From assembly GCF_001542415.1 (NCBI RefSeq), contig NZ_LNCU01000010.1, positions 1 to 42,344 on the forward strand: a stretch of DNA of 42,344 nucleotides, written 5' to 3'. The DNA is from Bradyrhizobium macuxiense. Lineage in GTDB: Bacteria > Pseudomonadota > Alphaproteobacteria > Rhizobiales > Xanthobacteraceae. Positions 1 through 8,641 of the stretch are shown one piece after another; the stretch's first letter is position 1, and each line of letters starts with the position of its first letter. Under the pieces are notes generated by a model. That model worked only from the letters and a program-made list of their open reading frames with translations. It searched no databases and was not told the DNA's origin. The position numbers and the translations under genes are program-made.

Positions 1-1689
1 CGAGACTGAGCAAGAACTCGGCATTTTGGGAAGTTGATGTACGATTCTGTTCATGACGAATCGGACATTCAAGAGCGGCGAGAGCCGCGACCAGGCCAGC
101 CTGCTTCCTGCTCGGATTGAGGATTATGTCGGGGCGGACAACCCGGTCCGGGCGATCGAGAGCTTCGTTCGTGTGCTCGACCTTGCCAAGCTCGGCTTTC
201 GCCATGCGGATCGCAAGGCCGAAGGGGTCGGTCAACCGCCGTACGATCCAGCCGATCTGCTGAAGCTCTACCTTTACGGCTACATCAACCAGATCAGGTC
301 GTCGCGCCGGTTGGAGCGGGAGGCCTGCCGCAATCTGGAACTGATCTGGCTGCTGAAGAATCTGAAGCCGGGTTATCGGACGATCGGCAACTTCCGCAAG
401 GAGAACTGGGTGGCTCTGAAGGCGGCCAACCGCAGCTTCGTGCTGCTGATGCGCGAACTCGGTCTTGTCGGCGGCAGCGTTGTTGCGATTGACGGCTCGT
501 TCTTCCATGGCGACGCCAGCAAGGCCAGCATCTTTACGCGCAAGAGGCTTGCCGATCAGATCGGAAAGCTCGATCAGGAGATCGAGGCCTACGGCAAGTC
601 CCTTGAGGACAATGACGCCGCGGAAGCCAGGAAGCCAGGCCAGGATGGCTCCGATGGTGGCGGCGCAGGTGGTGGTGACCTTGGCGCGAAGGTCGCGGCA
701 CTGATGGCGAAGCGCTCGCGCGCACAAGCCGATCTTGCTCGGTTGGAAGAGAATGGCGAGACGCAGTTGTCCCTGACCGATCCGGATGCCCGACTTCTGG
801 TCAAGAGCGGCCAGGGGGTCGCAGGCTACAACGTGCAGACCGCCGTCGACGACAAGCACAAGCTCATTGTCGCCAGCGAGGTGGTGAACGACAGCAGCGA
901 TGTCGGCCAGCTACATGCGATGGCCATCGCGGCAAAGGAAGCCCTCGAGGTCAAGACCCTGCAGGTGCTGGCAGACGAGGGCTATTACAGCAGCCGCGAA
1001 CTGAAGGCCTGTGAGGACGATGGCATCACGGCCTATGTGCCGGTGCCGGAGGGCAGCGCCCGGCTCGAGAAGCAAGGCCGCTTCGCCCTCAAGGACTTCA
1101 ACTATGATGGCGTATCCGACACCTATCATTGTCCCGGCGGCCATCAGCTACATCCGATGAAGAGCAGGCAGAAGAACACCAGTGGCCGCGTCGAGATCCG
1201 CTACGCGGCGCGCGGAGCGATCTGCAGGACCTGCCCGCTCAAGATCCGTTGCCTTGGCTCGAACGCGGCCTACCGGACGATCGGTCGCTGGGAGCATGAA
1301 GACGTTCTCGAACGTCATCGCGCGCGGATGCAGGGCGCGGGCGAGGTGATGCGCCGTCGCTTTGGCATCGTCGAGCATCCGTTTGGCACGCTCAAATGCC
1401 GTGCCGGCTATCGTCATTTCCTGGTCCGCGGCTTCGACAAGGTCCGCGGCGAGTGGAGCCTGATGGCGCTCTGCTACAACTTCACCCGCGTGCTCAACAT
1501 CCTGGGCTTCGACGCGTTTCTGGCCGCGCTCGCCAAGGCGGTTGCTACTTGCCGATGTACCCTCGCAGCCCTTTTGACGCCCATCCAGGTTGCTCTCGCG
1601 GCTCTCTGGACAAACATAGGGCTTCCGCTCGCAATCGGCCGGCCCACGCCGGCCTAACTCCGCTCACCAGTAGTTCTTGCTCAGTCTCG
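1..1689 (+). mobile_element. IS1182-type insertion sequence, apparently complete
   Basis: The first 18 bases (CGAGACTGAGCAAGAACT) are the exact reverse complement of bases 1672-1689, giving perfect 18-bp terminal inverted repeats around one transposase gene. The element is about 1.69 kb, usual for the IS1182 family. The left repeat begins at base 1 of the window, so the left flank and any target-site duplication cannot be seen, and the repeat might extend further left. The abrupt edge suggests a contig break at a multicopy element. Confidence 0.9.
53..1657 (+). CDS. IS1182 family transposase
   Basis: This 534-residue DDE transposase catalyses movement of the surrounding element. The likely catalytic triad is D147 (in VVAIDGSFFHGD), D308 (in LADEGYYSS) and E441 (in GIVEHPFGTLK). 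Between the first two Asp residues is a charged, Gly-rich insert (about 165-240) typical of IS1182 proteins. A Cys cluster (C391, C394, C400) precedes the last motif. The frame is open from start to stop and fills the space between the inverted repeats, so the copy may still be active. The ATG lies 52 bases inside the left end. Family assignment rests on recognised sequence character and the DDE spacing. Confidence 0.93.
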   Translation: MTNRTFKSGESRDQASLLPARIEDYVGADNPVRAIESFVRVLDLAKLGFRHADRKAEGVGQPPYDPADLLKLYLYGYINQIRSSRRLEREACRNLELIWLLKNLKPGYRTIGNFRKENWVALKAANRSFVLLMRELGLVGGSVVAIDGSFFHGDASKASIFTRKRLADQIGKLDQEIEAYGKSLEDNDAAEARKPGQDGSDGGGAGGGDLGAKVAALMAKRSRAQADLARLEENGETQLSLTDPDARLLVKSGQGVAGYNVQTAVDDKHKLIVASEVVNDSSDVGQLHAMAIAAKEALEVKTLQVLADEGYYSSRELKACEDDGITAYVPVPEGSARLEKQGRFALKDFNYDGVSDTYHCPGGHQLHPMKSRQKNTSGRVEIRYAARGAICRTCPLKIRCLGSNAAYRTIGRWEHEDVLERHRARMQGAGEVMRRRFGIVEHPFGTLKCRAGYRHFLVRGFDKVRGEWSLMALCYNFTRVLNILGFDAFLAALAKAVATCRCTLAALLTPIQVALAALWTNIGLPLAIGRPTPA

Positions 1690-1918
1690 TCGGGCAACTC
1701 AGCGGCATAATTCTGTTATTCAGAAATCCGGCCGCGGCGAACAGGTTTCAGGTCTCGCAGGGCAACCCTGTTCCAGAATCGCGGGTGACTGACAATGCAG
1801 CTAATGTTTTCGGGCACTCAACTGTCTGAAAATGAATTTCATGGCCGGGCAGGTTTCCACCGAGACCGCCACATCGTTGTAGCCGCGATTTAGTCTCTCG
1901 GTGATCGAGTTGGCACAA

Positions 1919-2818
1919 CTATTCATGGGACGGAACTCTACATCTGTCCTCGACGATCGACAGATGCGTCGAGCAGAAGTCGAGATAAGTTCGAATAATC
2001 GTAGATGGATGCCGTTGCCGCCTGTAGACGAGGTGCAGAGGGGTATCTGGAAAAGGGAGCTCGGGCAGCAATTCCACGAGCTCGCCCCTCTTAAGAGGTT
2101 CCGCGGCGAGGAACGACGGCAGTTCCGTCACAACGTCTCCCGCGATCGCTCTAGCCCTCAAGTGAAGGTAGTCATTCACCGTAAATGTGGCCAGGACCTG
2201 GAACGAATGACCGCCAAACATCCAGACCGGGCGGGCGTCGAGGGTAGAGCCCCATGCGGCGCACGGATATCGGTTTAGGTCGGCCGGGTGGTTCAACGCG
2301 CCGTGCCTTTCGACCAGCTTGGGACTGGCGACGAGGATATGCCGAAATGAGAGCATATGGCGGGCGACAACCGTGTCGTCGGCAATCGCGCCAACCCGTA
2401 ACGCGACATCGACCCCGTCCGCCAAGAGATCAACACGTCTTTCTGTCGAATAGACGCTGATCTGAATGTCGGGATGGGCGCGCTGGAATAGGCCTAAGAG
2501 CTCCCACCAGGGCTCGAAGGATTGCGGAAGCGAAAGGCGAAGGCGGCCGACCAATCGCGCCTGCGCGCTCATGATCAAGCGTTCAGCCTCCTGTAGCGCC
2601 TCTATCCCGCCGCTGGCGTGCTCGAACAATCGCGACCCGGCTTCCGTCACACGGCAGCCGCGGGCGGTGCGCTCCAGAAGCTGCACCTTCAGGTCACTCT
2701 CAAGTTCTGCGATTTTGCGGCTCAATGTCGGGAGCGGAACTCCCATTCGCACGGCGGCGGCAGAAAGGCTGCCCGTCTGCGCGACGGCGATAAACATACT
2801 GACAGCATTGTAATCCAT
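1919..2818 (-). CDS. LysR family transcriptional regulator
   Basis: The 299-residue protein has the full LysR layout: an N-terminal winged helix-turn-helix (about 2-60, with FIAVAQTGSLSAAAVRMGVP and the recognition helix LPTLSRKIAELE), then a periplasmic-binding-like effector domain from about residue 90. It is transcribed divergently from the alkyl-sulfatase-like gene across 127 bp, the classic LysR arrangement in which the regulator controls its neighbour and itself. The gap holds a 13-bp palindrome (2885-2897) that is a candidate site. The effector is unknown; a sulfate ester or its product is only an inference from the neighbour. Confidence 0.92.
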   Translation of the reverse strand: MDYNAVSMFIAVAQTGSLSAAAVRMGVPLPTLSRKIAELESDLKVQLLERTARGCRVTEAGSRLFEHASGGIEALQEAERLIMSAQARLVGRLRLSLPQSFEPWWELLGLFQRAHPDIQISVYSTERRVDLLADGVDVALRVGAIADDTVVARHMLSFRHILVASPKLVERHGALNHPADLNRYPCAAWGSTLDARPVWMFGGHSFQVLATFTVNDYLHLRARAIAGDVVTELPSFLAAEPLKRGELVELLPELPFPDTPLHLVYRRQRHPSTIIRTYLDFCSTHLSIVEDRCRVPSHE

Positions 2819-2884
2819 AACTGCCCTATCGTTTATGAGAGGCAGGCTGTCAAATCTCCGGCTACTGTTTCGAAAATGAGGGGC

Positions 2885-2897
2885 CTATCTCGGATAG
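2885..2897. promoter_or_regulatory. Palindrome in LysR/hydrolase divergent gap, candidate operator
   Basis: CTATC-TCG-GATAG is a perfect inverted repeat with 5-bp arms. It lies about 60 bp upstream of the hydrolase start and 67 bp from the LysR start. LysR proteins bind short interrupted palindromes in such gaps. A regulatory role is inferred from position only. Confidence 0.35.
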
Positions 2898-2945
2898 TGA
2901 GGGCGGTCAGATTTCGCCGCTGTCTATTCTGGAGGTGTGGGTAGG

Positions 2946-4307
2946 ATGGCAGGATCATTGAAACGCAAAGTAGGAGGCGTCATGGCTATCGTAGCAATTC
3001 TCGGCATGACGGCTCCGGCTTTCGCTACCGACGACTTTTCAGGGCGCGACAAGCTGAAAGCGCATTCTCAGGAATTCCGCAAACGAGTCGAGAAAGTTAC
3101 CGAGGGCGTCTACACCGCGATCGGGTATTCCGCCAGCAACGTCACCTTGATCCAGGCCGAAGGCGGTTCGATCGTTGTCGACACCTCGGCCAATCCGGTC
3201 GATGCCAAAGCGATCGTTGAAGCCTTCGGCGATCGAATGAGCCACCCTGTCCGTGCAATCATCTATACCCACAATCATCCCGATCACACCGGCGGCGCAA
3301 CTGTATTCGCAGGCGATGACAAGCCGGAAATCTATAGCCATAAGCTTCTGGTCACGGCCAAGCCGGACACAGGTCGCGGACGACGTGACGGTGGCGATGC
3401 GTTCGGTACCGCTCTGCCCGACGATCAATTCATCAACGCCGGCACGCAGTTGGAATATGGCAGGGTCACGCCCCATACTCGGGAAGGTTTTTTGCCGCCC
3501 ACTCAAACCTTCGATGGCGACGAAGAAAGCCTGACGATCGCAGGCGTGCCGATCCAACTGATCCTCACCCCCGGCGAGGCTGATGAGAATATCTCGGTCT
3601 GGCTGCCGGATCGTAAGGTCCTGATCGCAGGTGACGTGTTCTTGAAGACCTTCCCGAATATCGCGCCGCTAAGAGGTCTGCCGACTCGTCCGGTGGAGAA
3701 ATGGGTTGCCAGCCTGGACAGGCTGCTCGCTCTCAACCCTGGCTATGTCGTTCCCGGTCACATGGGGACGATCAGCGGTGCGGACGAAGCGAAGGATGCG
3801 CTCACGGCCTACAGGGACGGCATCAAGTTCGTCTACGACAAGACGATGGAAGGAATCAGCAAGGGCAAGACCCCCGACGAGTTGGTTCAGGAGATAAAGC
3901 TGCCTGCGGAACTGGCGCAACATCCGTACCTGCAAGAATACTACGGTACCGTCGCCTGGGCGGTGCGTGGAATCTATTCGCAGAACGCCGGCTGGTTTGA
4001 CGGCAACCCGACGCACATCTTCCCGCTGACCGAGAAGGAACGTGCAACAAAGCTTGTCGCAATGGCCGGAGGCACGGCGAAGATGCTGGAGAGCGCCGAA
4101 GCATCCCTTTCTGCCGGTCAATTCCAGTGGGCGGCAGAACAGGCTGATTACGTTCTTGCCCTTGAGCCACAGAACGGCGCCGCAACGACGGTTAAGATCC
4201 GTGCGCTCCGGGAGCTCGGCGAGCGCCAGATGAATGCGACGGCACGGAACTATTATCTGACCGTGGCCAACCATCTCAGGGACACTCAACGGCACCAATC
4301 GAAATAA
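2946..4307 (+). CDS. Secreted MBL-fold alkyl sulfatase-like hydrolase
   Basis: This 453-residue protein combines a Sec signal peptide (basic KRK, hydrophobic stretch, ending AFA before TDDF), a metallo-beta-lactamase domain with the metal motif THNHPDH (about 108-114), and an alkyl-sulfatase dimerisation domain (about 290-430). The segment TPGEADENISVW matches the second metal region of SdsA/BDS1 sulfatases, which hydrolyse alkyl sulfate esters using two zinc ions. Those enzymes are usually about 600-660 residues with a C-terminal SCP2-like domain, which is missing here, so the substrate is uncertain. I chose ATG 2946 because GGAGG (2931-2935) is 10 bases upstream; GTG 2937 is too close to it. 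A periplasmic location is likely. Confidence 0.85.
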   Translation: MAGSLKRKVGGVMAIVAILGMTAPAFATDDFSGRDKLKAHSQEFRKRVEKVTEGVYTAIGYSASNVTLIQAEGGSIVVDTSANPVDAKAIVEAFGDRMSHPVRAIIYTHNHPDHTGGATVFAGDDKPEIYSHKLLVTAKPDTGRGRRDGGDAFGTALPDDQFINAGTQLEYGRVTPHTREGFLPPTQTFDGDEESLTIAGVPIQLILTPGEADENISVWLPDRKVLIAGDVFLKTFPNIAPLRGLPTRPVEKWVASLDRLLALNPGYVVPGHMGTISGADEAKDALTAYRDGIKFVYDKTMEGISKGKTPDELVQEIKLPAELAQHPYLQEYYGTVAWAVRGIYSQNAGWFDGNPTHIFPLTEKERATKLVAMAGGTAKMLESAEASLSAGQFQWAAEQADYVLALEPQNGAATTVKIRALRELGERQMNATARNYYLTVANHLRDTQRHQSK

Positions 4308-4477
4308 TAGAGGTTGGTTGCGATGCACATGCGCGCGCGCTCCGTTCCAACGCCGTGGCGCTGGGAGCAACAAAACGGATGGATTAGCGGGAACGATGAC
4401 CCGGCAGCGGGAAGGCCGGCTGGGTCTGCCCATTCTGCGAGACTGGAATTGGAGTGCGCTCCTGCGGGTAGACAGGA

Positions 4478-4880
4478 TCAGGCTGCGGTTTTGATCGTGA
4501 GCTGGGCGTGTTGATCCACGAACTGCTGAGGGCTGAGATAGCCGAGCGCGGAGCGCAGCCGGCTGGCGTTGTAGACTTGGTCGATGAAGCACGGAAGGTC
4601 GGCGGCGACGTCTCACAGGCCATCGGATAGATCGACTCGACCTTGAGGGTTTTCATGAAGCTCTCAGCCTTGGCGTTATCGTAGATTGCCCCCGGCGCCC
4701 CGTCGATCCGACAAGGCCATGGTCGGCAAGCGTCTGCCGGTAGAGCCCGGCAGCATATTGCGACCCGCGATCCGTGTGATGCAGCAGCGGGGTGGCGGCT
4801 TCGCCTTTCAATGGCCGAACGCAGGGCGGCCAGCGTCAGCCGGACGTCGATCGAGGGGCCGATGCGTCCTGCGCGCGCGG
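4478..4880 (-). pseudogene. IS3-family transposase (OrfB) fragment, frameshifted
   Basis: Read on the minus strand, three frames together give the end of an IS3-type integrase: LLHHTDRGSQYAAGLYRQTL in one frame, then YDNAKAESFMKTLKVESIY in a second, then [20 protein letters not shown] ending in LTIKTAA and a stop at 4478-4480 in a third. These are the second Asp and the Glu regions of the rve DDE core and the conserved tail. At least two frameshifts separate them and the N-terminal half and OrfA are absent. It is a decayed remnant with no activity expected. Confidence 0.85.
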
Positions 4881-4885
4881 ATCGC

Positions 4886-5150
4886 CACGGCCCCGGCCGA
4901 AATCCCCGACATCCATCCCAACATCGCCGAGATTTATCGGCGCAAGGTGGCACGGTTCGCCGAAGCTTGCTCATCCGGACAACGCGGTCCAGGCGACTGA
5001 GGCGCTTCGGGCCCTGATCGATCGCTTCGTCTTGACGCCCGGCGCCCGGCCCGGCCAAGTCGATGCCGTGTTGCATGGCGATTTCGGCACCATTCTCGAC
5101 TGGCTTGAAAAGACCGGAGAAATCGCCCAGGCCGGCGCCAACGCCTTGCC
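4886..5150 (+). pseudogene. C-terminal remnant of a large serine recombinase
   Basis: One frame reads PAEIPDIHPNIAEIYRRKVA then FAEA; the adjoining frame continues LAHPDNAVQATEALRALIDR, VLTPGARPGQVDAVLHGDFG and TILDWLE. This matches the C-terminal coiled segment and end of phage/ICE-type serine recombinases common in rhizobia. The join near 4968 is explained by loss of one base. The catalytic resolvase domain is absent. The fragment abuts the IS3 remnant on the opposite strand, which suggests that transposition or deletion destroyed a former integrative element. Confidence 0.75.
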
Positions 5151-5196
5151 CCAGCCGCGATTGTCTGTCTCGGTAAGGACACGGGCTTGTCCCGGC

Positions 5197-5237
5197 CATC
5201 CACGTCTTTCTTGCTGAATGGAAGAAAGACGTGGATG
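5197..5237. repeat. Palindromic intergenic repeat, 16-bp perfect stem
   Basis: CATCCACGTCTTTCTT (5197-5212) is followed after 9 bases by its exact reverse complement (5222-5237), with further GGCCGGGC-rich symmetry outside. Such units are dispersed in Bradyrhizobium chromosomes. A second small stem, CCCCTC-AGGAT-GAGGGG (5306-5322), sits just beyond the pip stop codon but has no U-tract. Confidence 0.6.
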
Positions 5238-5332
5238 CCCGGCACAAGGCCGGGCATGACGCGGTAACTGAAAGTCCCGATTTTGTTGGCTTCTTTTTGA
5301 GTCAGCCCCTCAGGATGAGGGGATACAACGGT

Positions 5333-6325
5333 CTATGACGCAGTAAGATGAGACGCCAGATCCGCGATCGACTTCATCACCGCGTTGCGGATGCCGGGGT
5401 CGTAGAGGATGTGGCCGGCTTCGTCGATGATGCGGATCTCGCTGCCGGGCCAGCGCGCGGCGAGCGCGTGCGAGGTCGCAGGCGGGCACAGCAGGTCGTA
5501 GCGGCCCTGCACCATGATGCCGGGAATGCCGGCGAGCAGGCCTGCCTCGTCCATCAGCTGGTTCGGCCGCATGAAGCAGTCATTGGCGAAATAGTGCGCT
5601 TCCATGAACGGCGTCGAGGGCAGGGCGCCGGCCGACGCCCTCAGCGCTGCGAGATCAAGCCGCGTCTGCTTCGGCGTGTGCTCCGACAGCGCGCGTTCGG
5701 TGTCGTGCCAGGCGCGCGCGGCCGGGCCGTGCACGGCGGCGCCGGGATCGAGGATGCGGCGATAATAGGACGCAAGCGGCGTCGCGCGTTCGTCCTCCGG
5801 CAGCATATCGAGGAAATCCCCGTGCAGCGCCGGATAGAAGCGCGGCAGCGTGTGCAGGAAGGCGGCGTCGAGTTCCTCGCTTGTACCGAGAAACGTCGCG
5901 CGCAGCGCGAGGCCGCTGACGCGATCGGGATGCGCCTGCGCATAGGCCAGCGCCAGCGTCGCGCCCCAGGAACCGCCGACCACCATCCAGCGTTCGAAGC
6001 CGAAGCGTTCGCGGATCTTTTCCATGTCCGAGATCAAATGCGCCGTGGTGTTGTGTTCGCGGCTGCCCTTCGGCCGGCTGCGGCCACAGCCGCGCTGGTC
6101 GAACAGCACGGCGTGGAAACGCTCGGGATCGAACAGGCGGCGATGATCCGGCTGGCAGCCGCTGCCGGGCCCGCCATGCAGATAGACCGCGGCAATGCCG
6201 CCCTCGCGGCCGACGCTCTCGACGTGGATCTGATGGCCGTCGCCGACATCAAGCAATTCCGACGTCAGCGGTGCAAAGGGATCGGATCGCCTGGCCGCCT
6301 TGCCGGCTTCGGCGTCAGGCGCCAT
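5333..6325 (-). CDS. pip: Proline iminopeptidase
   Basis: This alpha/beta-hydrolase of 330 residues removes N-terminal proline from peptides (family S33). Visible motifs are the oxyanion loop HGGPG (50-54), the nucleophile elbow GGSWG (Ser119), DQRGCGRS, and C-terminal acid and base regions GRYDLLCPP and EAGHILYD. A longer open frame exists upstream to 6493, but its extra residues are a shadow of pqqE. ATG 6325 has AGGA eight bases upstream and overlaps the pqqE stop by 11 bases (ATGGCGCCTGA), so it is probably translationally coupled. Being last in the PQQ operon, it may help degrade peptide remnants after PQQ is excised from PqqA; that role is inference. Confidence 0.93.
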   Translation of the reverse strand: MAPDAEAGKAARRSDPFAPLTSELLDVGDGHQIHVESVGREGGIAAVYLHGGPGSGCQPDHRRLFDPERFHAVLFDQRGCGRSRPKGSREHNTTAHLISDMEKIRERFGFERWMVVGGSWGATLALAYAQAHPDRVSGLALRATFLGTSEELDAAFLHTLPRFYPALHGDFLDMLPEDERATPLASYYRRILDPGAAVHGPAARAWHDTERALSEHTPKQTRLDLAALRASAGALPSTPFMEAHYFANDCFMRPNQLMDEAGLLAGIPGIMVQGRYDLLCPPATSHALAARWPGSEIRIIDEAGHILYDPGIRNAVMKSIADLASHLTAS

Positions 6326-7547
6326 TGCGTTTATCCTGGCGTTCGTCCTGGCGATCGTCCGTCTCCAGCGTGCCGCCGGCGAAATTGCGGTAGATGAAGC
6401 GGTCCTGATGCGCGGCCGCCTCGCGCTCGGCCTGCTTGAAGATCTCCTCATGCCGCGGCGACAGCGAGCAGGCCGGATCGGTATTCCCCGCATCGCCGGT
6501 CAGCGCAAACGCCTGGCAGCGGCAGCCGCCGAAATCGACCTCGCGGAATTCGCAGGACTTGCACGGCTCCGGCATCCACCCCGTGCCGCGATAGCGGTTG
6601 AAGGCTTCCGAGTTCTGCCAGATCCACGCGATCGAATGGTTCGAGCGCACGGATTCGAATTCCAGTCCGGTGATGCTTTCGGCGGCGTGGCACGGCAACA
6701 CCTTGCCGGCCGGCGAGATGTTGAAGAACTGCCGGCCCCAGCCGCCCATGCACTTCTTCGGCCGCAACGCGTAATAGTCCGGCACCACATAGTCGATCGC
6801 GAGCGTGCCCTTCAGCCGCGCTTGCGCCTCCTCGACGATGCGGCTGGTCTCCTCGATCTGTTCGATCGTCGGCATCAGCGCGGCGCGGTTCTTCAGCGCC
6901 CAGCCGTAATACTGCACGTTGGCGACTTCGAGCCGGTCCGCGTCGAGATCGACAGCCATCTGGATGATGTTGGGGAGCTGATGCAGGTTCTGCCGGTGCA
7001 TCACCGCATTCACCGTGAGCGGCAATTCGAGCTCGCGCGTCCATCTGGCCACTTCGAGCTTCTTCCTGTGCGCGTCCTTTAAGCCCGCGACGCGATCGGC
7101 AACGACGGGCTCATTGCCCTGGAAGCTGATCTGCACATGGCTGAGGCCGGCATCGGCCAGCGCAGACAGCTTGTCTTTGGTCAGCAGCACCGCCGAGGTG
7201 ATCAGGTTGGAATAGAGCCCGACATCGGTCGCGTGCTGCACCAGCTCGACGATGTCCTTGCGCGCGGTCGGCTCGCCGCCGGAGAAATGGATCTGCAGCA
7301 CGCCGAGCTCGGCCAACTCGCCCAGCACCTTCTTCCATTCATCTGTGGTGAGCTCGGTGCTGCCGCGATCGAGCTCGACCGGGTTCGAGCAATAGGGGCA
7401 CTGCAGCGGGCAGCGGTGTGTGACCTCGGCGAGCACCGCGAGCGGAATACCGAAGGTCTCGGCCGCCGAACGGCGGCTTTCCAGCACGGCGAGCCCGTCG
7501 CTCGGGGGCGCCGCCGTCGTCTTGTTGTCGGCGAGCGTGTCACTCAT
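6315..7547 (-). CDS. pqqE: PqqA peptide cyclase, radical SAM enzyme PqqE
   Basis: PqqE makes the carbon-carbon bond between Glu and Tyr of PqqA, the first chemical step of pyrroloquinoline quinone synthesis, with PqqD as peptide chaperone. The 410-residue protein has the radical-SAM cluster motif C46-PLQ-C50-PY-C53, the SAM-binding FSGGEP, and a C-terminal SPASM region rich in Cys (CHAAES, CKSCEFREVDFGGCRC, DPAC) for auxiliary clusters. Its N-terminus is about 25 residues longer than in many PqqE proteins. The start overlaps the pqqD stop by 4 bases (ATGA), indicating coupled translation. It is transcribed with pqqABCD and pip. Confidence 0.97.
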   Translation of the reverse strand: MSDTLADNKTTAAPPSDGLAVLESRRSAAETFGIPLAVLAEVTHRCPLQCPYCSNPVELDRGSTELTTDEWKKVLGELAELGVLQIHFSGGEPTARKDIVELVQHATDVGLYSNLITSAVLLTKDKLSALADAGLSHVQISFQGNEPVVADRVAGLKDAHRKKLEVARWTRELELPLTVNAVMHRQNLHQLPNIIQMAVDLDADRLEVANVQYYGWALKNRAALMPTIEQIEETSRIVEEAQARLKGTLAIDYVVPDYYALRPKKCMGGWGRQFFNISPAGKVLPCHAAESITGLEFESVRSNHSIAWIWQNSEAFNRYRGTGWMPEPCKSCEFREVDFGGCRCQAFALTGDAGNTDPACSLSPRHEEIFKQAEREAAAHQDRFIYRNFAGGTLETDDRQDERQDKRNGA

Positions 7548-7852
7548 GATGTCTTCTCGCGCGCTTCGGTGAGAAAGCCCTTGTCTGCGAGGTCCTGCAG
7601 CATCGCGATCACGTCGGTCGTGATCGCCTCGCGCGGCGCTGCGTATTTCACTGCGAGCTGGTCGGCCATCTCGGAGACGCTGCGCACGCCGTCGCAGAGC
7701 TGCAACACCTCGACCGCGATCTCGTCAGGCGCCAGCACGCGCTCCGGCGCCAGGATCACCCAGACCTGCCGAGTCTCATCGAATTTCAGCTTGGCATGGC
7801 GCGGCAGCTTCGGCCGGCTGGTCTCGCTGACGCTGATGTTGCGGCTCGCCAT
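7544..7852 (-). CDS. pqqD: PQQ biosynthesis peptide chaperone PqqD
   Basis: A 102-residue protein of the RiPP-recognition-element fold that binds PqqA and delivers it to PqqE. Characteristic segments are PKLPRHAKLKFDETRQVWVI, PERVLAPDEIAVEVLQLCDG and ISVSEMAD-like residues before a helical end. It lies 9 bases after pqqC and overlaps pqqE by 4 bases. In some methylotrophs pqqC and pqqD are fused; here they are separate. Confidence 0.96.
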   Translation of the reverse strand: MASRNISVSETSRPKLPRHAKLKFDETRQVWVILAPERVLAPDEIAVEVLQLCDGVRSVSEMADQLAVKYAAPREAITTDVIAMLQDLADKGFLTEAREKTS

Positions 7853-7861
7853 GATGCGTCC

Positions 7862-8641
7862 CTAGCTCGTCTTCGGCGCAAAGGCGCCGGGCGGAATGTG
7901 GCCCTCGACATAGGCGTGATACAGCGCGTCGAGCTGCACCCACAGCACGTTGGTCTTGAAGATCAGCGCGTTGCAGACCGCTTCGCGTTCCGTCGGCGTG
8001 CTGGCATGCTGCTTGACATACTCCAGCGCGAAGCCGGCATCGCGCGGGGCCTGCTGCAGGCGACGGCTGAAATAGCTCATGATGTCGGGATTGACGAAGT
8101 CGTAGTGCTTCAGCATCCCCGAGATGCGCTCCTCATGCAGGTTCGGCGCGAACAATTCGGTGAGCGAGGAGGCGATCGCCTCGAGCGGCGTGCGGTCGCG
8201 GCAGAAATGCACATAGGCCTCCACCGCGAAGCGGGTCGCGGGCAGGATGCCCTCGGTCGATTCCACATAGGCGGTGTCGAGACCGAGGCCCTCGGTCAGC
8301 TTGAGCCAGCGCTCGATGCCGCCCTCATTGCCGAGGTCGCCGTCATGATCCTCGATGCGGTGGCGCCACTCGATCCGCGTGTTGCGGTCGCGAAAGCGCG
8401 AGATCACCATCGCGTCCTTCAGCGGGATCGTGCTCTGGTAGTAATAGCGGTTCAGCGCCCAGGCCTGCACCTGGCCCTTGTTGAGCTTGCCGCCGTGCAG
8501 CAGGCGGTGGAACGGGTGCAGGCTGTGATAACGCGTCGCGCCGATCTGGCGCAGCGTCGCCTCCATCGCCTCGGCGCTGTCGAGCGTGATGCCCTTGCCG
8601 ATCGAAAGCGCGGTCATTCCTGAGGTCAGCACGACATTCAC
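7862..8641 (-). CDS. pqqC: Pyrroloquinoline-quinone synthase PqqC
   Basis: PqqC performs the final ring closure and eight-electron oxidation that gives PQQ, without a metal. The 259-residue protein is all-helical in this family. Recognisable conserved stretches are RYHSLHPFHRLLHGGKLNKG, ALNRYYYQSTIPLKDA, WRHRIEDHDGD and a His/Tyr-rich pocket (EAYVHFCRD, LKHYDFV). The start overlaps the pqqB stop by 4 bases. Length and order match other alphaproteobacterial operons. Confidence 0.97.
   Translation of the reverse strand: MNVVLTSGMTALSIGKGITLDSAEAMEATLRQIGATRYHSLHPFHRLLHGGKLNKGQVQAWALNRYYYQSTIPLKDAMVISRFRDRNTRIEWRHRIEDHDGDLGNEGGIERWLKLTEGLGLDTAYVESTEGILPATRFAVEAYVHFCRDRTPLEAIASSLTELFAPNLHEERISGMLKHYDFVNPDIMSYFSRRLQQAPRDAGFALEYVKQHASTPTEREAVCNALIFKTNVLWVQLDALYHAYVEGHIPPGAFAPKTS

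Noticed and set aside
4384..5247. Single 287-codon minus-strand gene
   Set aside because: Only pieces resemble a transposase; the rest is translated from the recombinase remnant's opposite strand and a repeat. Treated as two separate pseudogene fragments.
5348..6397. Long open frame on the plus strand opposite pip
   Set aside because: It is the antisense shadow of the pip and pqqE genes in high-GC DNA; no family character and no ribosome-binding site.
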